Shown: one piece after another, positions 7,742 through 16,722 of the stretch
How positions within the stretch are numbered: the first letter of the stretch is position 1
Layout of the letters: each line of letters opens with the position of its first letter
Assembly: GCF_900168115.1 (NCBI RefSeq)
Contig: NZ_FUZC01000009.1
Coordinates: forward strand, 109,907-173,906
Reading direction: 5' to 3'
Length of the DNA stretch: 64,000 nt
DNA from: Salegentibacter salinarum
GTDB taxonomy: Bacteria > Bacteroidota > Bacteroidia > Flavobacteriales > Flavobacteriaceae
The notes under the pieces: generated by a model
What the model was told of the DNA's origin: nothing
Databases searched by the model: none
What the model saw: the letters and a program-made list of their open reading frames with translations, nothing else
Made by a program: the position numbers and the translations under genes

Positions 7742-9319
7742 ATGATTCTCGTTATTCATCAACATGCTAAAAAGCTTGTCCGTGTCCGTTATAAAGGGGA
7801 AGAACTGGAGGTGGAAGAAACTGATCTTTGTCGAGTTTTCTGGAAACTTGCTGAAGAATATCCTGAAGAAATGATTGCCTGGTGCGAAGAAGAATTTGAA
7901 AATAATTCAAATCTGGATTCCTGGAAAAATATTTTCCATCACGATCTAGTTATGGCCTCCTACGGGATTAGAACAGCTTTTCTGTCGGAAAAAATTGGCT
8001 ATATCGATCAGCTGCCATTTATAAATGTAAACCGGGAGGTGCAATATGCTACATGGCAGATGAGTACAGATGTAGGTGGCATAAGAGGAATGGTCTTGCT
8101 TCAATTTGAAGAAATGTTCGGTCAAATCAGGAATTTCGGACTTCTGCTTAATTCCATTGCAAAATTAGGTCAGCAAAACGGACTTTTTTGTTATTCGGTG
8201 CCCGGGTTGATATGTCCAGAATTGCAACAAGATATCCTTAAAAGGAAATTAAAAGCCAGGGCAGGAAACCAGGAACTTTTTTCCTTTGTACAGGCCCATT
8301 ATAAAAATATTAGACTTTGGCTTCTCTTCTTGTGTTTTTTAAGATATGAGAAGTCATTTCCTATAGGAGCCCTGATCATAGCCTTTTTTCAGAAAAAATA
8401 TTTTAAAAAGAATATAGACCTGTTCGGAATAGGATTACAATCAAATAGAGTAAGAAACCATGGTGATTCTATAGATGTAATCATTCCCACTTTGGGTAGA
8501 AAAAATTATTTGCTACAGGTGCTGGAAGATCTGAAAAGTCAAACACAATTACCAAAAAAGATAATTGTGGTAGAACAGAACTCTGATACCGCGTCTCAAA
8601 GTGATTTACCTGAGCTAAAAACCCGAACCTGGCCTTTTGAAATAGTACATCATTTTACGCACCAAACTGGAGCCTGTCACGCCCGGAATATGGCTTTGGG
8701 AGAAGTGGATTCTGAATGGGTGTTTTTCGCCGATGACGATATTAGATTTGGCGCAGATCTGTTACAAAAAAGTCTGGATGAATTGAAGAGACTGGGCGCT
8801 GACTGCCTGAATATTAATTGTAAGCAGGAAGGAGAAAAAACCATATTTCCTAAAATCAAACAATGGGGAAGTTTTGGGTCGGGAACCAGTATCGTAAATT
8901 CAGATTTTAGTAAAAATATTGACTTCGATGAGATCTTTGAATATGGTTTTGGAGAAGATCAGGATTATGGAATGCAGCTTCGCCGTGCCGGCTGTGATAT
9001 AATTTATCATCCTAATCTGGAGATACTTCATTTAAAGGCTTCCCGGGGTGGGTTCAGGGAAATCGATTTGCCTCCCTGGGAAAAGGATAAGCCAAAACCT
9101 TCTCCTACCTTAATGATATATGCAAAGAAATATTACACTCCGGAACAACTAAAGGGTTTTAAAACTGAACTGTTTCTAAGGTTTTATTCTAAACAGGAAA
9201 TAAAGAATCCTTTTAAATATCTAAAAATGATGAGGGAACGCTGGGGGAAAAGTGCTCAGTGGGCGGAAAATTTACAGAAGAACAGCTCTGAAATAAATTG
9301 CAAACTTCCCGTTGGATGA
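7742..9319 (+). CDS. Glycosyltransferase family 2 with 240-residue N-terminal domain
   Basis: 525 residues in two parts. Residues 1-240 begin MILVIHQHAKKLVRVRY and belong to no family I can name; a hydrophobic stretch WLLFLCFLRY and IGALIIAFF near 195-220 could touch the membrane. Residues 245-480 are GT-A: DVIIPTLGRKNYLLQVL, KKIIVVEQNSD, WVFFADDDIRFGADLL (DXD) and FEYGFGEDQDYGMQLRRAG (acidic catalytic motif). The end overlaps the next gene as ATGA. The preceding 243 bases contain a repeat rather than a gene, so an internal promoter is likely. The N-terminal domain together with the following amidotransferase gene may form a functional pair, but this is inference. Confidence 0.8.
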   Translation: MILVIHQHAKKLVRVRYKGEELEVEETDLCRVFWKLAEEYPEEMIAWCEEEFENNSNLDSWKNIFHHDLVMASYGIRTAFLSEKIGYIDQLPFINVNREVQYATWQMSTDVGGIRGMVLLQFEEMFGQIRNFGLLLNSIAKLGQQNGLFCYSVPGLICPELQQDILKRKLKARAGNQELFSFVQAHYKNIRLWLLFLCFLRYEKSFPIGALIIAFFQKKYFKKNIDLFGIGLQSNRVRNHGDSIDVIIPTLGRKNYLLQVLEDLKSQTQLPKKIIVVEQNSDTASQSDLPELKTRTWPFEIVHHFTHQTGACHARNMALGEVDSEWVFFADDDIRFGADLLQKSLDELKRLGADCLNINCKQEGEKTIFPKIKQWGSFGSGTSIVNSDFSKNIDFDEIFEYGFGEDQDYGMQLRRAGCDIIYHPNLEILHLKASRGGFREIDLPPWEKDKPKPSPTLMIYAKKYYTPEQLKGFKTELFLRFYSKQEIKNPFKYLKMMRERWGKSAQWAENLQKNSSEINCKLPVG

Positions 9320-11181
9320 TGAAATTCTTGATTACAAATAGACAGGATCTAAACACTTTGGATTTACCCAGGGGTTGTTACCTTTATCAGATAGGAAAGT
9401 TATCTTTTATTTCAGAAAAAGAAATTGCTCCGGAGAATATTGATCAGAAATATCTTTTTAATGATGGGTACTTGAGAGTCTTGGATAAGGATGTCTCAGA
9501 GGTTACTTCTCAGATAAAAGGTGTAACAGAGGCTATTTCCAAAGGATGGCCCCTAACTGAAAATATTACAGGTTCTTTTTCAGCAGTGATGATCGCAGAA
9601 CAAGAAGAAACAATAAGCCTGTGCACAGATCAAATAGGACTTTATCCACTTTATTATCTTACAGGAAATAATGATTTCTTTTTTTCCAATTCTATTATTT
9701 TAACCGGTATGATTTCCGGTGCTAAGATTGATCCTACAGGAGTTCTGCAGCGTAGTTTGGGACCCGATTTTTCGAATCAGGGCTCCCGGACTATTTTAAA
9801 AAATTGTAAGCGATTATTGCCGGGAGAATGCCGAAGATATGATTTCAAAGGGAGTTTGATCTCCGTTGATTTTGATAACCGGTTATACGAGAATTTAAGC
9901 AAACCTAACCAGGATCATGATCTTACAAAGGAGTACTGGAAGGCCTATAAAAAGGAAGTTCTGTATTGCCTGAATGATTCTGAAAAAGTAAATATAGCCC
10001 TTAGTGGGGGAATAGATAGTAGGGTAGCTCTTGGCGCTATTCCTGAGGCTAAAGAAATTACTTGTTATACGTTTGGTAGCAGCGATAATTATGAGTCAAA
10101 AATTGCCTCACGGTTGGCAAAATTAAAACCTGCCAAATTTAAACCGTGTTATCAACCAGACCTATATTTTCCGACTCCAGAACAACTTAAGGAGTATACC
10201 TGGCACTCTGAAGGTGTGGAACTCTGCTCCTGGCTGGAAATAACTGAAAAGGCAGATAACCGAGAAAAAGAACCTTTATTACTGGGAGAGCTTTGTGAAG
10301 CTCTTCCCGCAAGAAAAATCGCTAAGTTTTCTTCTCGAGAATTCCGTCAAAATAATTTTATAAAGTACTATATTAGAAATGAGGATTATAATTTTGAGGC
10401 TTCCTCTCCTTCTAAATTTGAAAAATGGAAACAGAAAAAACTCAAAACATACCTGATTTTCTTTCACGAGAAAAACCTGGCAAAGTTTGACCTGGATTTT
10501 GATTATAATCAGGTGAGGGAAGAACTTATCAGTGATCTCGAAGAGATCTTTAAAAGGATTGAAGCGCATAATTTGGCCTATACTGAATTATATGATGAAC
10601 TTTTCTCCTGGTACACTTATACCCGAATGCGTCTCTCAAAACAACTCCTGGTAGCCAGTACTAAGTTTGATGCGTATTCTCCGGCGATGTCGTTGCAAAT
10701 GTTGAAAAGGACAAGTAGCTTGCATCCTAATATTCGTCTAAATTATCGCTTTATAAAAAAGCTTTTTTCTGATAATAAAGAATTAAGGAGATTTTACAGG
10801 GTGCCTACTAATCAGGCTCCATGGATACCTCAAAATGCATCAGATCTGTTTAAATTTGCCAGCTGGGGTCTGCGCTCCAAGATCGATCAATTTTTGATAA
10901 AACGCCTAATGAAAGCTGGTGATCCTAGCAAACGCTACCGACTATTTAAGTCGATTAACTGGGTAAAAGTTTACCAAAACCCTAATATGGAAAAAAACCT
11001 GAATGAATATTTTAAAAATGATCATTTGGGAAAGCAATATGTTGAAAGTATAAAAACTCAGGCTAAGAACAGAAGGGATTTGAAACAATGGCCTTTTGCC
11101 AATATGAATATCATTAATGCCGCAGCTTTAAATGTTGAACTGGAGTTGATATCCTCTTTTAGAAAACAACATGAAGTTTAA
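9316..11181 (+). CDS. Asparagine synthase-like amidotransferase, N-terminal nucleophile lacking
   Basis: About 621 residues from the ATG at 9316, chosen because it forms an ATGA overlap with the preceding stop; a TTG 18 bases earlier is possible. The C-terminal half has NIALSGGIDSRVALGAI, the ATP-pyrophosphatase PP-loop (SGGXDS) of asparagine synthetases, near residue 230. The N-terminal half keeps parts of the glutaminase fold (ITGSFSAVMIAEQEE, DQIGLYPLYYL) but does not begin with the Met-Cys that exposes the catalytic cysteine, so it probably does not hydrolyse glutamine itself. Such proteins in polysaccharide loci are thought to amidate sugar carboxylates; that assignment here is inference. 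Confidence 0.75.
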   Translation: MMKFLITNRQDLNTLDLPRGCYLYQIGKLSFISEKEIAPENIDQKYLFNDGYLRVLDKDVSEVTSQIKGVTEAISKGWPLTENITGSFSAVMIAEQEETISLCTDQIGLYPLYYLTGNNDFFFSNSIILTGMISGAKIDPTGVLQRSLGPDFSNQGSRTILKNCKRLLPGECRRYDFKGSLISVDFDNRLYENLSKPNQDHDLTKEYWKAYKKEVLYCLNDSEKVNIALSGGIDSRVALGAIPEAKEITCYTFGSSDNYESKIASRLAKLKPAKFKPCYQPDLYFPTPEQLKEYTWHSEGVELCSWLEITEKADNREKEPLLLGELCEALPARKIAKFSSREFRQNNFIKYYIRNEDYNFEASSPSKFEKWKQKKLKTYLIFFHEKNLAKFDLDFDYNQVREELISDLEEIFKRIEAHNLAYTELYDELFSWYTYTRMRLSKQLLVASTKFDAYSPAMSLQMLKRTSSLHPNIRLNYRFIKKLFSDNKELRRFYRVPTNQAPWIPQNASDLFKFASWGLRSKIDQFLIKRLMKAGDPSKRYRLFKSINWVKVYQNPNMEKNLNEYFKNDHLGKQYVESIKTQAKNRRDLKQWPFANMNIINAAALNVELELISSFRKQHEV

Positions 11182-12166
11182 TCTTATTATTTGTACTTTT
11201 AAAAGAAGCCAGGCTATAAAAAGACTATTGAAGTCAGTGGCTTTACAAAGCCGGCTTCCCGATGAGATTCTGGTGGTAGATGCCTCCCCTAATGATAAGA
11301 GTCGGGACTTAATTGAATACAGGAAATTTCCAGGGTTAAAATATTTTAAGATAGGGGAAGAAGATCGCGGCCTTACCCGGCAGCGCAATTTTGGCATTAG
11401 AAAGACCGGTAAAGAAATAGACGTTATAAGTTTTTTGGATGATGATATTATCTTGGAGCCGGGTTATTTTGAGAAACTAATCAATACATATAAGACTTAT
11501 CCTAATGCTATTGGGGTTGGAGGCTATATCTGTAATGAAGTTACCTGGAAAAAAAGCCCTGATACCCCGGATTTCGATGAATTTAAAATGGACGGATATA
11601 TTCGAAATTTGGGCAGTAGGAATCTTCTTCGGAAGAAACTTGGCCTATTAAGTGACCAGCCTCCGGGAGTAATGCCTGAATTTTCTAACGGACTTTCAAT
11701 TGGCTTTTTACCTCCTTCAGGGAAAACATACCCGGTAGAATTCTTTATGGGAGGAGTGGCATCTTATCGCAAAAGCTTATTTAAAAATATACAATTTTCT
11801 GAATATTTTGCTGGTTACGGCCTTTATGAGGATATGGATTTTTGTTTAAGAGCTTCAAAAATAGGTCAGCTTTATGTGAATACTGCCGCACAGGTTGAAC
11901 ATCATCATGAGCAGTCTGGCCGCCCCGACAAATTTATATATGGTAAAATGGTAATTAGGAACGGCTGGTATGTTTGGCGGCTTAAATTTCCTGATCCCGA
12001 CTTAAAGGCGAGATTGAAGTGGCACGGCACGGCATTTTTATTAACTTTAGTGCGAATGGGAAATGTGATCACCACCGCAAAACGAAAAGAGGCATTCACC
12101 GAAAGTCTGGGCAGGATCTTCGGATGGTGGAGCCTGTTGCTAAATAAGCCCACACATGAAGTCTGA
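11171..12166 (+). CDS. Glycosyltransferase family 2
   Basis: 331 residues of GT-A fold. FNLIICTFKRSQAIKRLL, DEILVVDASPNDKS and VISFLDDDIILEPGYF (DXD) come in order, then EFFMGGVASYRKSLF and AGYGLYEDMDFCLRASKIG as the acceptor-side acidic motif. The start lies 11 bases inside the preceding amidotransferase gene and the end overlaps the next methyltransferase gene by 11 bases, so all three are probably translated as a unit. Substrates unknown. Confidence 0.86.
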   Translation: MKFNLIICTFKRSQAIKRLLKSVALQSRLPDEILVVDASPNDKSRDLIEYRKFPGLKYFKIGEEDRGLTRQRNFGIRKTGKEIDVISFLDDDIILEPGYFEKLINTYKTYPNAIGVGGYICNEVTWKKSPDTPDFDEFKMDGYIRNLGSRNLLRKKLGLLSDQPPGVMPEFSNGLSIGFLPPSGKTYPVEFFMGGVASYRKSLFKNIQFSEYFAGYGLYEDMDFCLRASKIGQLYVNTAAQVEHHHEQSGRPDKFIYGKMVIRNGWYVWRLKFPDPDLKARLKWHGTAFLLTLVRMGNVITTAKRKEAFTESLGRIFGWWSLLLNKPTHEV

Positions 12167-12965
12167 GGAACGTAAACTTGTAAACGCGAGGCAGAAGGAA
12201 TTTTATGATACCAAGCAAAAAAATGCTGTTACCCGACTTTGGTCTTATTTTAGAAATGGTGCTTTAAACCGAATAAAAAAAGACATAGGAGTAGAACGTG
12301 ATATCTACGAACTCCATAAAAACTGGTTTGGAGACCTTTCTCAAAAGAAAGTACTGGACCTGGGATGTTATGCCGGAAACTCACTGAGTTTTTACTTGGC
12401 TCAAAATTCTAAAGAATACCTGGCAATAGATCTTAGCCCGAAAGGAATTAATAACCTGAGCCGTCGACTGGAAAAAATTCCGGGCGCCAGGGCTGAGGTA
12501 ATGGATTTTCTTTCCGAAGAATTCAGGGAGGAAACATTTGATTTGATCTATGCCTATGGAGTATTGCACCATTTTAAGGATGTGGATGAACTGATTGCAA
12601 AGCTTCAGGAAAAACTTAGCAAAGAGGGAATTATTGTAAGTCACGATCCCCTGGAAACCAGTCTGCCTATAAAATTTATTCGAAGTATCTATCGGCCTTT
12701 CCAAAGTGACAAAGCCTGGGAATGGCCTTTTTCGAAAAAAACCTATTATAAGTTTGAAAAAGCTTTTGAGATAAAAGAACGTAGAGCAGTATTGGGAAAG
12801 GCAAAATGGAGTGCTGTTATGAATTTTTTACCAATACCTGAAGGGAAAAGAGTGAATAAGGCTAAAGCCTGGCATCGGGAAGACTGGAAGAACTCGTTAA
12901 AATCAGATAAGGAAATGTTCGACTGCATGCATTTAAGTCTCTTAATGATGAAAAAATCTCAGTGA
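12156..12965 (+). CDS. Class I SAM-dependent methyltransferase
   Basis: 269 residues. KVLDLGCYAGNSLSFYLA near residue 68 is motif I, EYLAIDLSPKGINNL supplies the acidic residue after strand 2, FDLIYAYGVLHHFKDVDEL is motif II in the form common in methyltransferase family 11, and GIIVSHDPL is motif III. The protein begins with a basic helix and ends MHLSLLMMKKSQ. The gene overlaps both neighbours. Probably a sugar or lipid-linked intermediate methyltransferase. Confidence 0.82.
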   Translation: MKSEERKLVNARQKEFYDTKQKNAVTRLWSYFRNGALNRIKKDIGVERDIYELHKNWFGDLSQKKVLDLGCYAGNSLSFYLAQNSKEYLAIDLSPKGINNLSRRLEKIPGARAEVMDFLSEEFREETFDLIYAYGVLHHFKDVDELIAKLQEKLSKEGIIVSHDPLETSLPIKFIRSIYRPFQSDKAWEWPFSKKTYYKFEKAFEIKERRAVLGKAKWSAVMNFLPIPEGKRVNKAKAWHREDWKNSLKSDKEMFDCMHLSLLMMKKSQ

Positions 12966-14209
12966 TGCGCTTCTCAGTATTTACCCACGTGATCCATGAG
13001 GAACAAAAAGGCAGATTGCATGCGTATAGCCCTTATATACGGGAGATGAATTTGTGGTTTAAAAATGTAGGGGAGGTAGAAATTATTGCACCCCTATCCC
13101 CAAAAAAGGAAGAATTGATTATCGAAAAGGCTTATGAACACAATAATATCATTTTTACTTCAATTTCTGCTTTTAATCTTTTATCAATTTCTGCAATTTT
13201 GAAATCTGTAGTAAGAATTCCGGTTAATTTTTTTAGAATACTGAGTGCGATGAAAAGGGCAGATCATTTGCATATAAGGTGTCCGGGGAATATAGGTCTA
13301 CTGGCAGTGGTGGCCCAAATATTTTTTCCAAGGAAACCTAAAACCGTAAAATACGCCGGAAACTGGGATCCGGGGGCCAAACTACCCTGGACCTACAAGT
13401 TGCAGAAATGGATATTGAGTAATACTTTGTTGAGCAGAAATATTAAAGTGCTGGTGTATGGTGACTGGGAGGGAAAAAGTAAAAATATAGTTTCTTTTTT
13501 TACCGCAAGTTTCACTGAACTGGAGAAGGGAATAATTGAAAAGGATCTTACTCCACCATATAAATTTATTTATACCGGAAACCTGGTAGAGGGAAAAGGA
13601 ATTTTTGAAGCAATTACACTGATAGATGCTCTTAATAAAAAAGGAGTAATGTCTGAACTTGAGATCTACGGAGGTGGTATTTTAAAAAATCAACTTGAAA
13701 ATTTTATTCAAAAAGAATCATTGCAAAATTTAATGAAGTTAAAAGGACGGCGAAGCCTTGAAGAATTAAAAGAAGCTTATAAAAAAGCTCATTTTGTAAT
13801 TCTGCTATCAAAAAGCGAAGGCTGGCCAAAAACACTTGCAGAAGGAATGTGGTATGGCTGTGTTCCCATCGCTACTTCGGTAAGTTGTGTACCTTGGATG
13901 TTGGGGGAAGGGAGTCGTGGCGTATTAATTCCGGATTTAGAAAAAAGAGAAGAGAATAAAAAGAAGAGAAGTGTTTTGGTAAATGATGAATCTCTGAAGA
14001 ACCCTCAGTTCGAGGGTCTGGATGGGAGTCGGGATGTATCGAGACCTGACAGTTTTTATGAAACAGATGTGGAAAAAATTCTGAGACTTTTGGAAAATCC
14101 CGAAAAATTAAAAGAAATGTCCAGCGCTGCACAGGAATGGAGCCAGCAATATACTTTGGAAAAACTTGAGGCAGAAATTAAGAAACTGTTGGTTCTTAAA
14201 AAACCTTAG
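12965..14209 (+). CDS. Glycosyltransferase family 4 with inserted segment
   Basis: About 414 residues from ATG 12965, whose A is also the last base of the preceding TGA stop. The GT-B donor domain is clear: FIYTGNLVEGKGIFEAI, ELEIYGGG, LKGRRSLEELKEAYKKAHF, SEGWPKTLAEGMWYG (EX7E motif) and SRGVLIPDLE. After that point about 38 residues rich in charge (EENKKKRSVLVNDESLKN and following) separate the expected loop from the terminal helix ETDVEKILRLLENPEKL. Most GT4 proteins have only a few residues there. The DNA of this insert resembles the palindromic intergenic repeats of this genome. The fold could tolerate it because it falls at a loop before the last helices. Confidence 0.83.
   Translation: MRFSVFTHVIHEEQKGRLHAYSPYIREMNLWFKNVGEVEIIAPLSPKKEELIIEKAYEHNNIIFTSISAFNLLSISAILKSVVRIPVNFFRILSAMKRADHLHIRCPGNIGLLAVVAQIFFPRKPKTVKYAGNWDPGAKLPWTYKLQKWILSNTLLSRNIKVLVYGDWEGKSKNIVSFFTASFTELEKGIIEKDLTPPYKFIYTGNLVEGKGIFEAITLIDALNKKGVMSELEIYGGGILKNQLENFIQKESLQNLMKLKGRRSLEELKEAYKKAHFVILLSKSEGWPKTLAEGMWYGCVPIATSVSCVPWMLGEGSRGVLIPDLEKREENKKKRSVLVNDESLKNPQFEGLDGSRDVSRPDSFYETDVEKILRLLENPEKLKEMSSAAQEWSQQYTLEKLEAEIKKLLVLKKP
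13994..14053. repeat. Repeat-like segment inside a glycosyltransferase gene
   Basis: CCCTCAGTTCGAGGG is an imperfect palindrome and is followed by GGGAGTCGGGATG and TCGAGACC, the style of the GGTCTCGAG and TCGGGA motifs found in the non-coding repeat at 23272-23385. It is read in frame as a low-complexity segment of the glycosyltransferase. The boundaries are approximate. Confidence 0.4.
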
Positions 14210-14210
14210 G

Positions 14211-14270
14211 CCTCCGAATAAATGTCGGAGGAGGCTCTGAAATATTCCGAAATTTCGGGACAGGGTGACG
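14211..14270. repeat. Palindromic repeat, inverted copy of the 23272 element
   Basis: CCTCCGA at 14211-14217 pairs with TCGGAGG at 14225-14231. The next 38 bases (14233-14270), read on the minus strand, match 23272-23310 almost base for base: CGTCA-CCTGTCCCGAA followed by TTCGG and TTTCAGAGCC. The element fills the 84-base gap between two glycosyltransferase genes and may also act as a weak terminator or RNA-stabilising hairpin. Confidence 0.65.
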
Positions 14271-14293
14271 GTGAAAGAATATAAAATCAAAAA

Positions 14294-15361
14294 GTGAAAG
14301 TACTGCAATTAATAGATAGTCTAAACCCCGGCGGAGCCGAACGGATGGCCATTAATCTGGCAAATTCACTGGAGGGAGAGTTAGAGGCGTCGTATTTATG
14401 TTGTACTCGTGAGGAAGGCATGTTGAAGGAAGAGCTGGATGAAAATGTAGGATATGTCTTTCTGAATAAAAATTACAGTTTGGACTTGCAGGCATTTGGA
14501 AAGCTGAGAGAATTTGTTAAAAGTGAGCAGATAGATTTAGTACATGCACACGGGACTTCCTGGTATTGGGGCGTATTGTTAAAGATATCAGGTTTAAAAA
14601 TAAAATTGGTTTGGCACGATCATTACGGGGAGTCGGAACAATTGGAAGAGCGAGATGTGAAATATTTAAAACCCCTGTCCCGGTATTTTGATGGAATAAT
14701 TGCTGTAAATGGGGACCTTAAGGACTGGGCAAAAGAGAAATTGAAATGCGATAAAATTATACAGCTGAATAATTTTATTGTGCCTTCTAAGATCGGGGAT
14801 TCACAATTGCGTTTAAAAGGCGATCCTAAAGATTTTAAAATAATTTGTGTGGCTAACCTAAGACCACAGAAAGATCATCTGAACTTATTAGCCGCATTTG
14901 ATATGCTAAAGATAGAGGAAATAAGCCTACATTTGATTGGTTCTGATCCGGGTACAACCTACTCTCAAACACTAAAGATGGAGATAACTAAGTCAGATAA
15001 AAAAATATTTTATTATGGCAGTAGCAGCAGTGTATTTGGTTTATTAGAACAGGCCGATCTCGGAGTTTTAAGTTCTCGATCAGAAGGTCTTCCTTTAACT
15101 TTACTGGAATATGGTTTAGTAGGACTTCCGGTTGTTTGTACGGAAGTGGGACAATGCAGAGAATTGGTAGGAGACGAAGCGCTCCTTGTACCCCCATCAA
15201 ATGCGCAAGCTCTTGAAAGGGCATTAAGGTTTTATTTTCAAAATCCGGAAACAAGAGAAAACGATGCTTATAGGTTACATCAAAAGCTTAATAAGAATTA
15301 CTCGAAAGAGACCGTATTGCCTATGCTTTTTAATTTTTATAATAATATAAGCGTGACTTAA
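14294..15361 (+). CDS. Glycosyltransferase family 4
   Basis: 355 residues starting at GTG 14294, just ahead of KVLQLIDSLNPGGAERMAI, the typical opening of GT4 enzymes with the glycine-rich acceptor loop. VHAHGTSWYWG and LVWHDHYGESEQ lie in the N-terminal domain. IICVANLRPQKDHLNLLAAF, LHLIGSDPG, SSRSEGLPLTLLEYGLVG (EX7E motif) and EVGQCRELVGDEALLVPP form the donor domain. The stop TAA and the ATG of the polymerase gene share one base. Substrate unknown. Confidence 0.88.
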   Translation: MKVLQLIDSLNPGGAERMAINLANSLEGELEASYLCCTREEGMLKEELDENVGYVFLNKNYSLDLQAFGKLREFVKSEQIDLVHAHGTSWYWGVLLKISGLKIKLVWHDHYGESEQLEERDVKYLKPLSRYFDGIIAVNGDLKDWAKEKLKCDKIIQLNNFIVPSKIGDSQLRLKGDPKDFKIICVANLRPQKDHLNLLAAFDMLKIEEISLHLIGSDPGTTYSQTLKMEITKSDKKIFYYGSSSSVFGLLEQADLGVLSSRSEGLPLTLLEYGLVGLPVVCTEVGQCRELVGDEALLVPPSNAQALERALRFYFQNPETRENDAYRLHQKLNKNYSKETVLPMLFNFYNNISVT

Positions 15362-16722
15362 TGGCTGCTAAGGGTAGATATAAATACAATTATATTGAGT
15401 TACTCCTTATTCATTTGGGAATGGCCATACTTCTATATGTCTATGAACCAATTGCTCCATTATTACTTTTTGGAATTCTTGCCTATTTTAGTTTTCTTAT
15501 TCTCACGAGAGAAAATAAAAATAATGAAGCGCTTTTAGCCGCTGCATATATTGCGGGAGCAGAGGTATTCTTTCGTCAGACAGGGGGAATGGTCTTCTAT
15601 GAAACCGGTAAATATATGGTGATCATTTTTCTTGTGATTGGTATGTTTTTTAAAGGTACATCTAATCGCACCGTCCCATTTTGGACTTATCTTCTTATCC
15701 TTATTCCTGGAATTGTAGTTGCTTCAATGACGATAAGTTATCAGGCTGAATTTAGAAAGCTAATTGCATTTAACTTAAGTGGGCCTGTGGCCTTGGGGAT
15801 AGCCGCGCTTTATTGTTATTATAAAAAAATAAAACAGGAGGATTTTCAAAGGGTAATCTTAATGTTATTATTACCTATTATCTCTCAAATGTTTTATCTT
15901 TACTTATACACTCCGAGTATGCGAGAGGTAAGTATAAGTCTTTCTGGTAACTATGCCGCCACCGGCGGTTTTGGTCCGAACCAGATATCCACCGTATTTG
16001 GTTTTGGTGCTTTTTTGATTGCCACCCGTGTTTTTACAATTAAGCATAAACTAATCAATATTATCGATTTAGTATTATTGGGGATGATGGGCTACCGGGC
16101 ACTTATCACCTTTTCAAGAGGTGGAGTTTTTACCGCCATTGCCTGTATTTTGGCTTTTCTTATTTTCCTTTATTATAAGAAGGGCGCTCGGGAACAAATG
16201 AACCTTAATTTCAAGGTTATTCTTTTAGGAGGGGCAACCATATTGATATGGTTATTCTCTATGGTTCAAACTGGTGGCTTGTTAGGGAACCGTTATAGCA
16301 ATCAGGATGCTGCCGGTCGTCTGAAGGATGATATTACAACCGGGAGGGTGGAACTGGTAACTACCGAATTACATGCTTTTGTAAATTACCCTGTAACGGG
16401 GATAGGTGTTGGGAAAGGGCGCGAATACCGGGAAGAAAATCTGGGTATTGAAATTAATACACATAATGAAATTAGCCGTTTACTTTCAGAACATGGCCTT
16501 CTGGGGTTGGTTTCATTATTCATTCTTATCTTAGTTCCCATAATTTTCTGGACAAAGTTTAAGAACAATTATTATTTTTTGGCGTTCTTAGCATTTTGGT
16601 TCTTAACCATTAATCATTCGGCTATGCGAATTGCCCTGCCGGCTTTCGTTTATGGATTGGCCTTATTATATATAGTAGATGACAAAAAGCCTCCTGTACA
16701 TAGGAAACGACTTACAGATTAA
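15361..16722 (+). CDS. wzy: O-antigen polymerase/ligase-like membrane protein (Wzy)
   Basis: 453 residues with about ten to twelve hydrophobic segments, for example IELLLIHLGMAILLYVY at the start and LINIIDLVLLGMMGY in the middle. The large loop with GRVELVTTELHAFVNYP, VTGIGVGKG and NTHNEISRLLSEHGLLGLV is the Wzy_C/WaaL signature, where the histidine after NT and the following glutamate are conserved. It polymerises or ligates oligosaccharide repeat units on the periplasmic side of the inner membrane. No wzx flippase is in the window, so it should lie upstream of base 1. The next gene starts 44 bases inside this one. Confidence 0.82.
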   Translation: MAAKGRYKYNYIELLLIHLGMAILLYVYEPIAPLLLFGILAYFSFLILTRENKNNEALLAAAYIAGAEVFFRQTGGMVFYETGKYMVIIFLVIGMFFKGTSNRTVPFWTYLLILIPGIVVASMTISYQAEFRKLIAFNLSGPVALGIAALYCYYKKIKQEDFQRVILMLLLPIISQMFYLYLYTPSMREVSISLSGNYAATGGFGPNQISTVFGFGAFLIATRVFTIKHKLINIIDLVLLGMMGYRALITFSRGGVFTAIACILAFLIFLYYKKGAREQMNLNFKVILLGGATILIWLFSMVQTGGLLGNRYSNQDAAGRLKDDITTGRVELVTTELHAFVNYPVTGIGVGKGREYREENLGIEINTHNEISRLLSEHGLLGLVSLFILILVPIIFWTKFKNNYYFLAFLAFWFLTINHSAMRIALPAFVYGLALLYIVDDKKPPVHRKRLTD

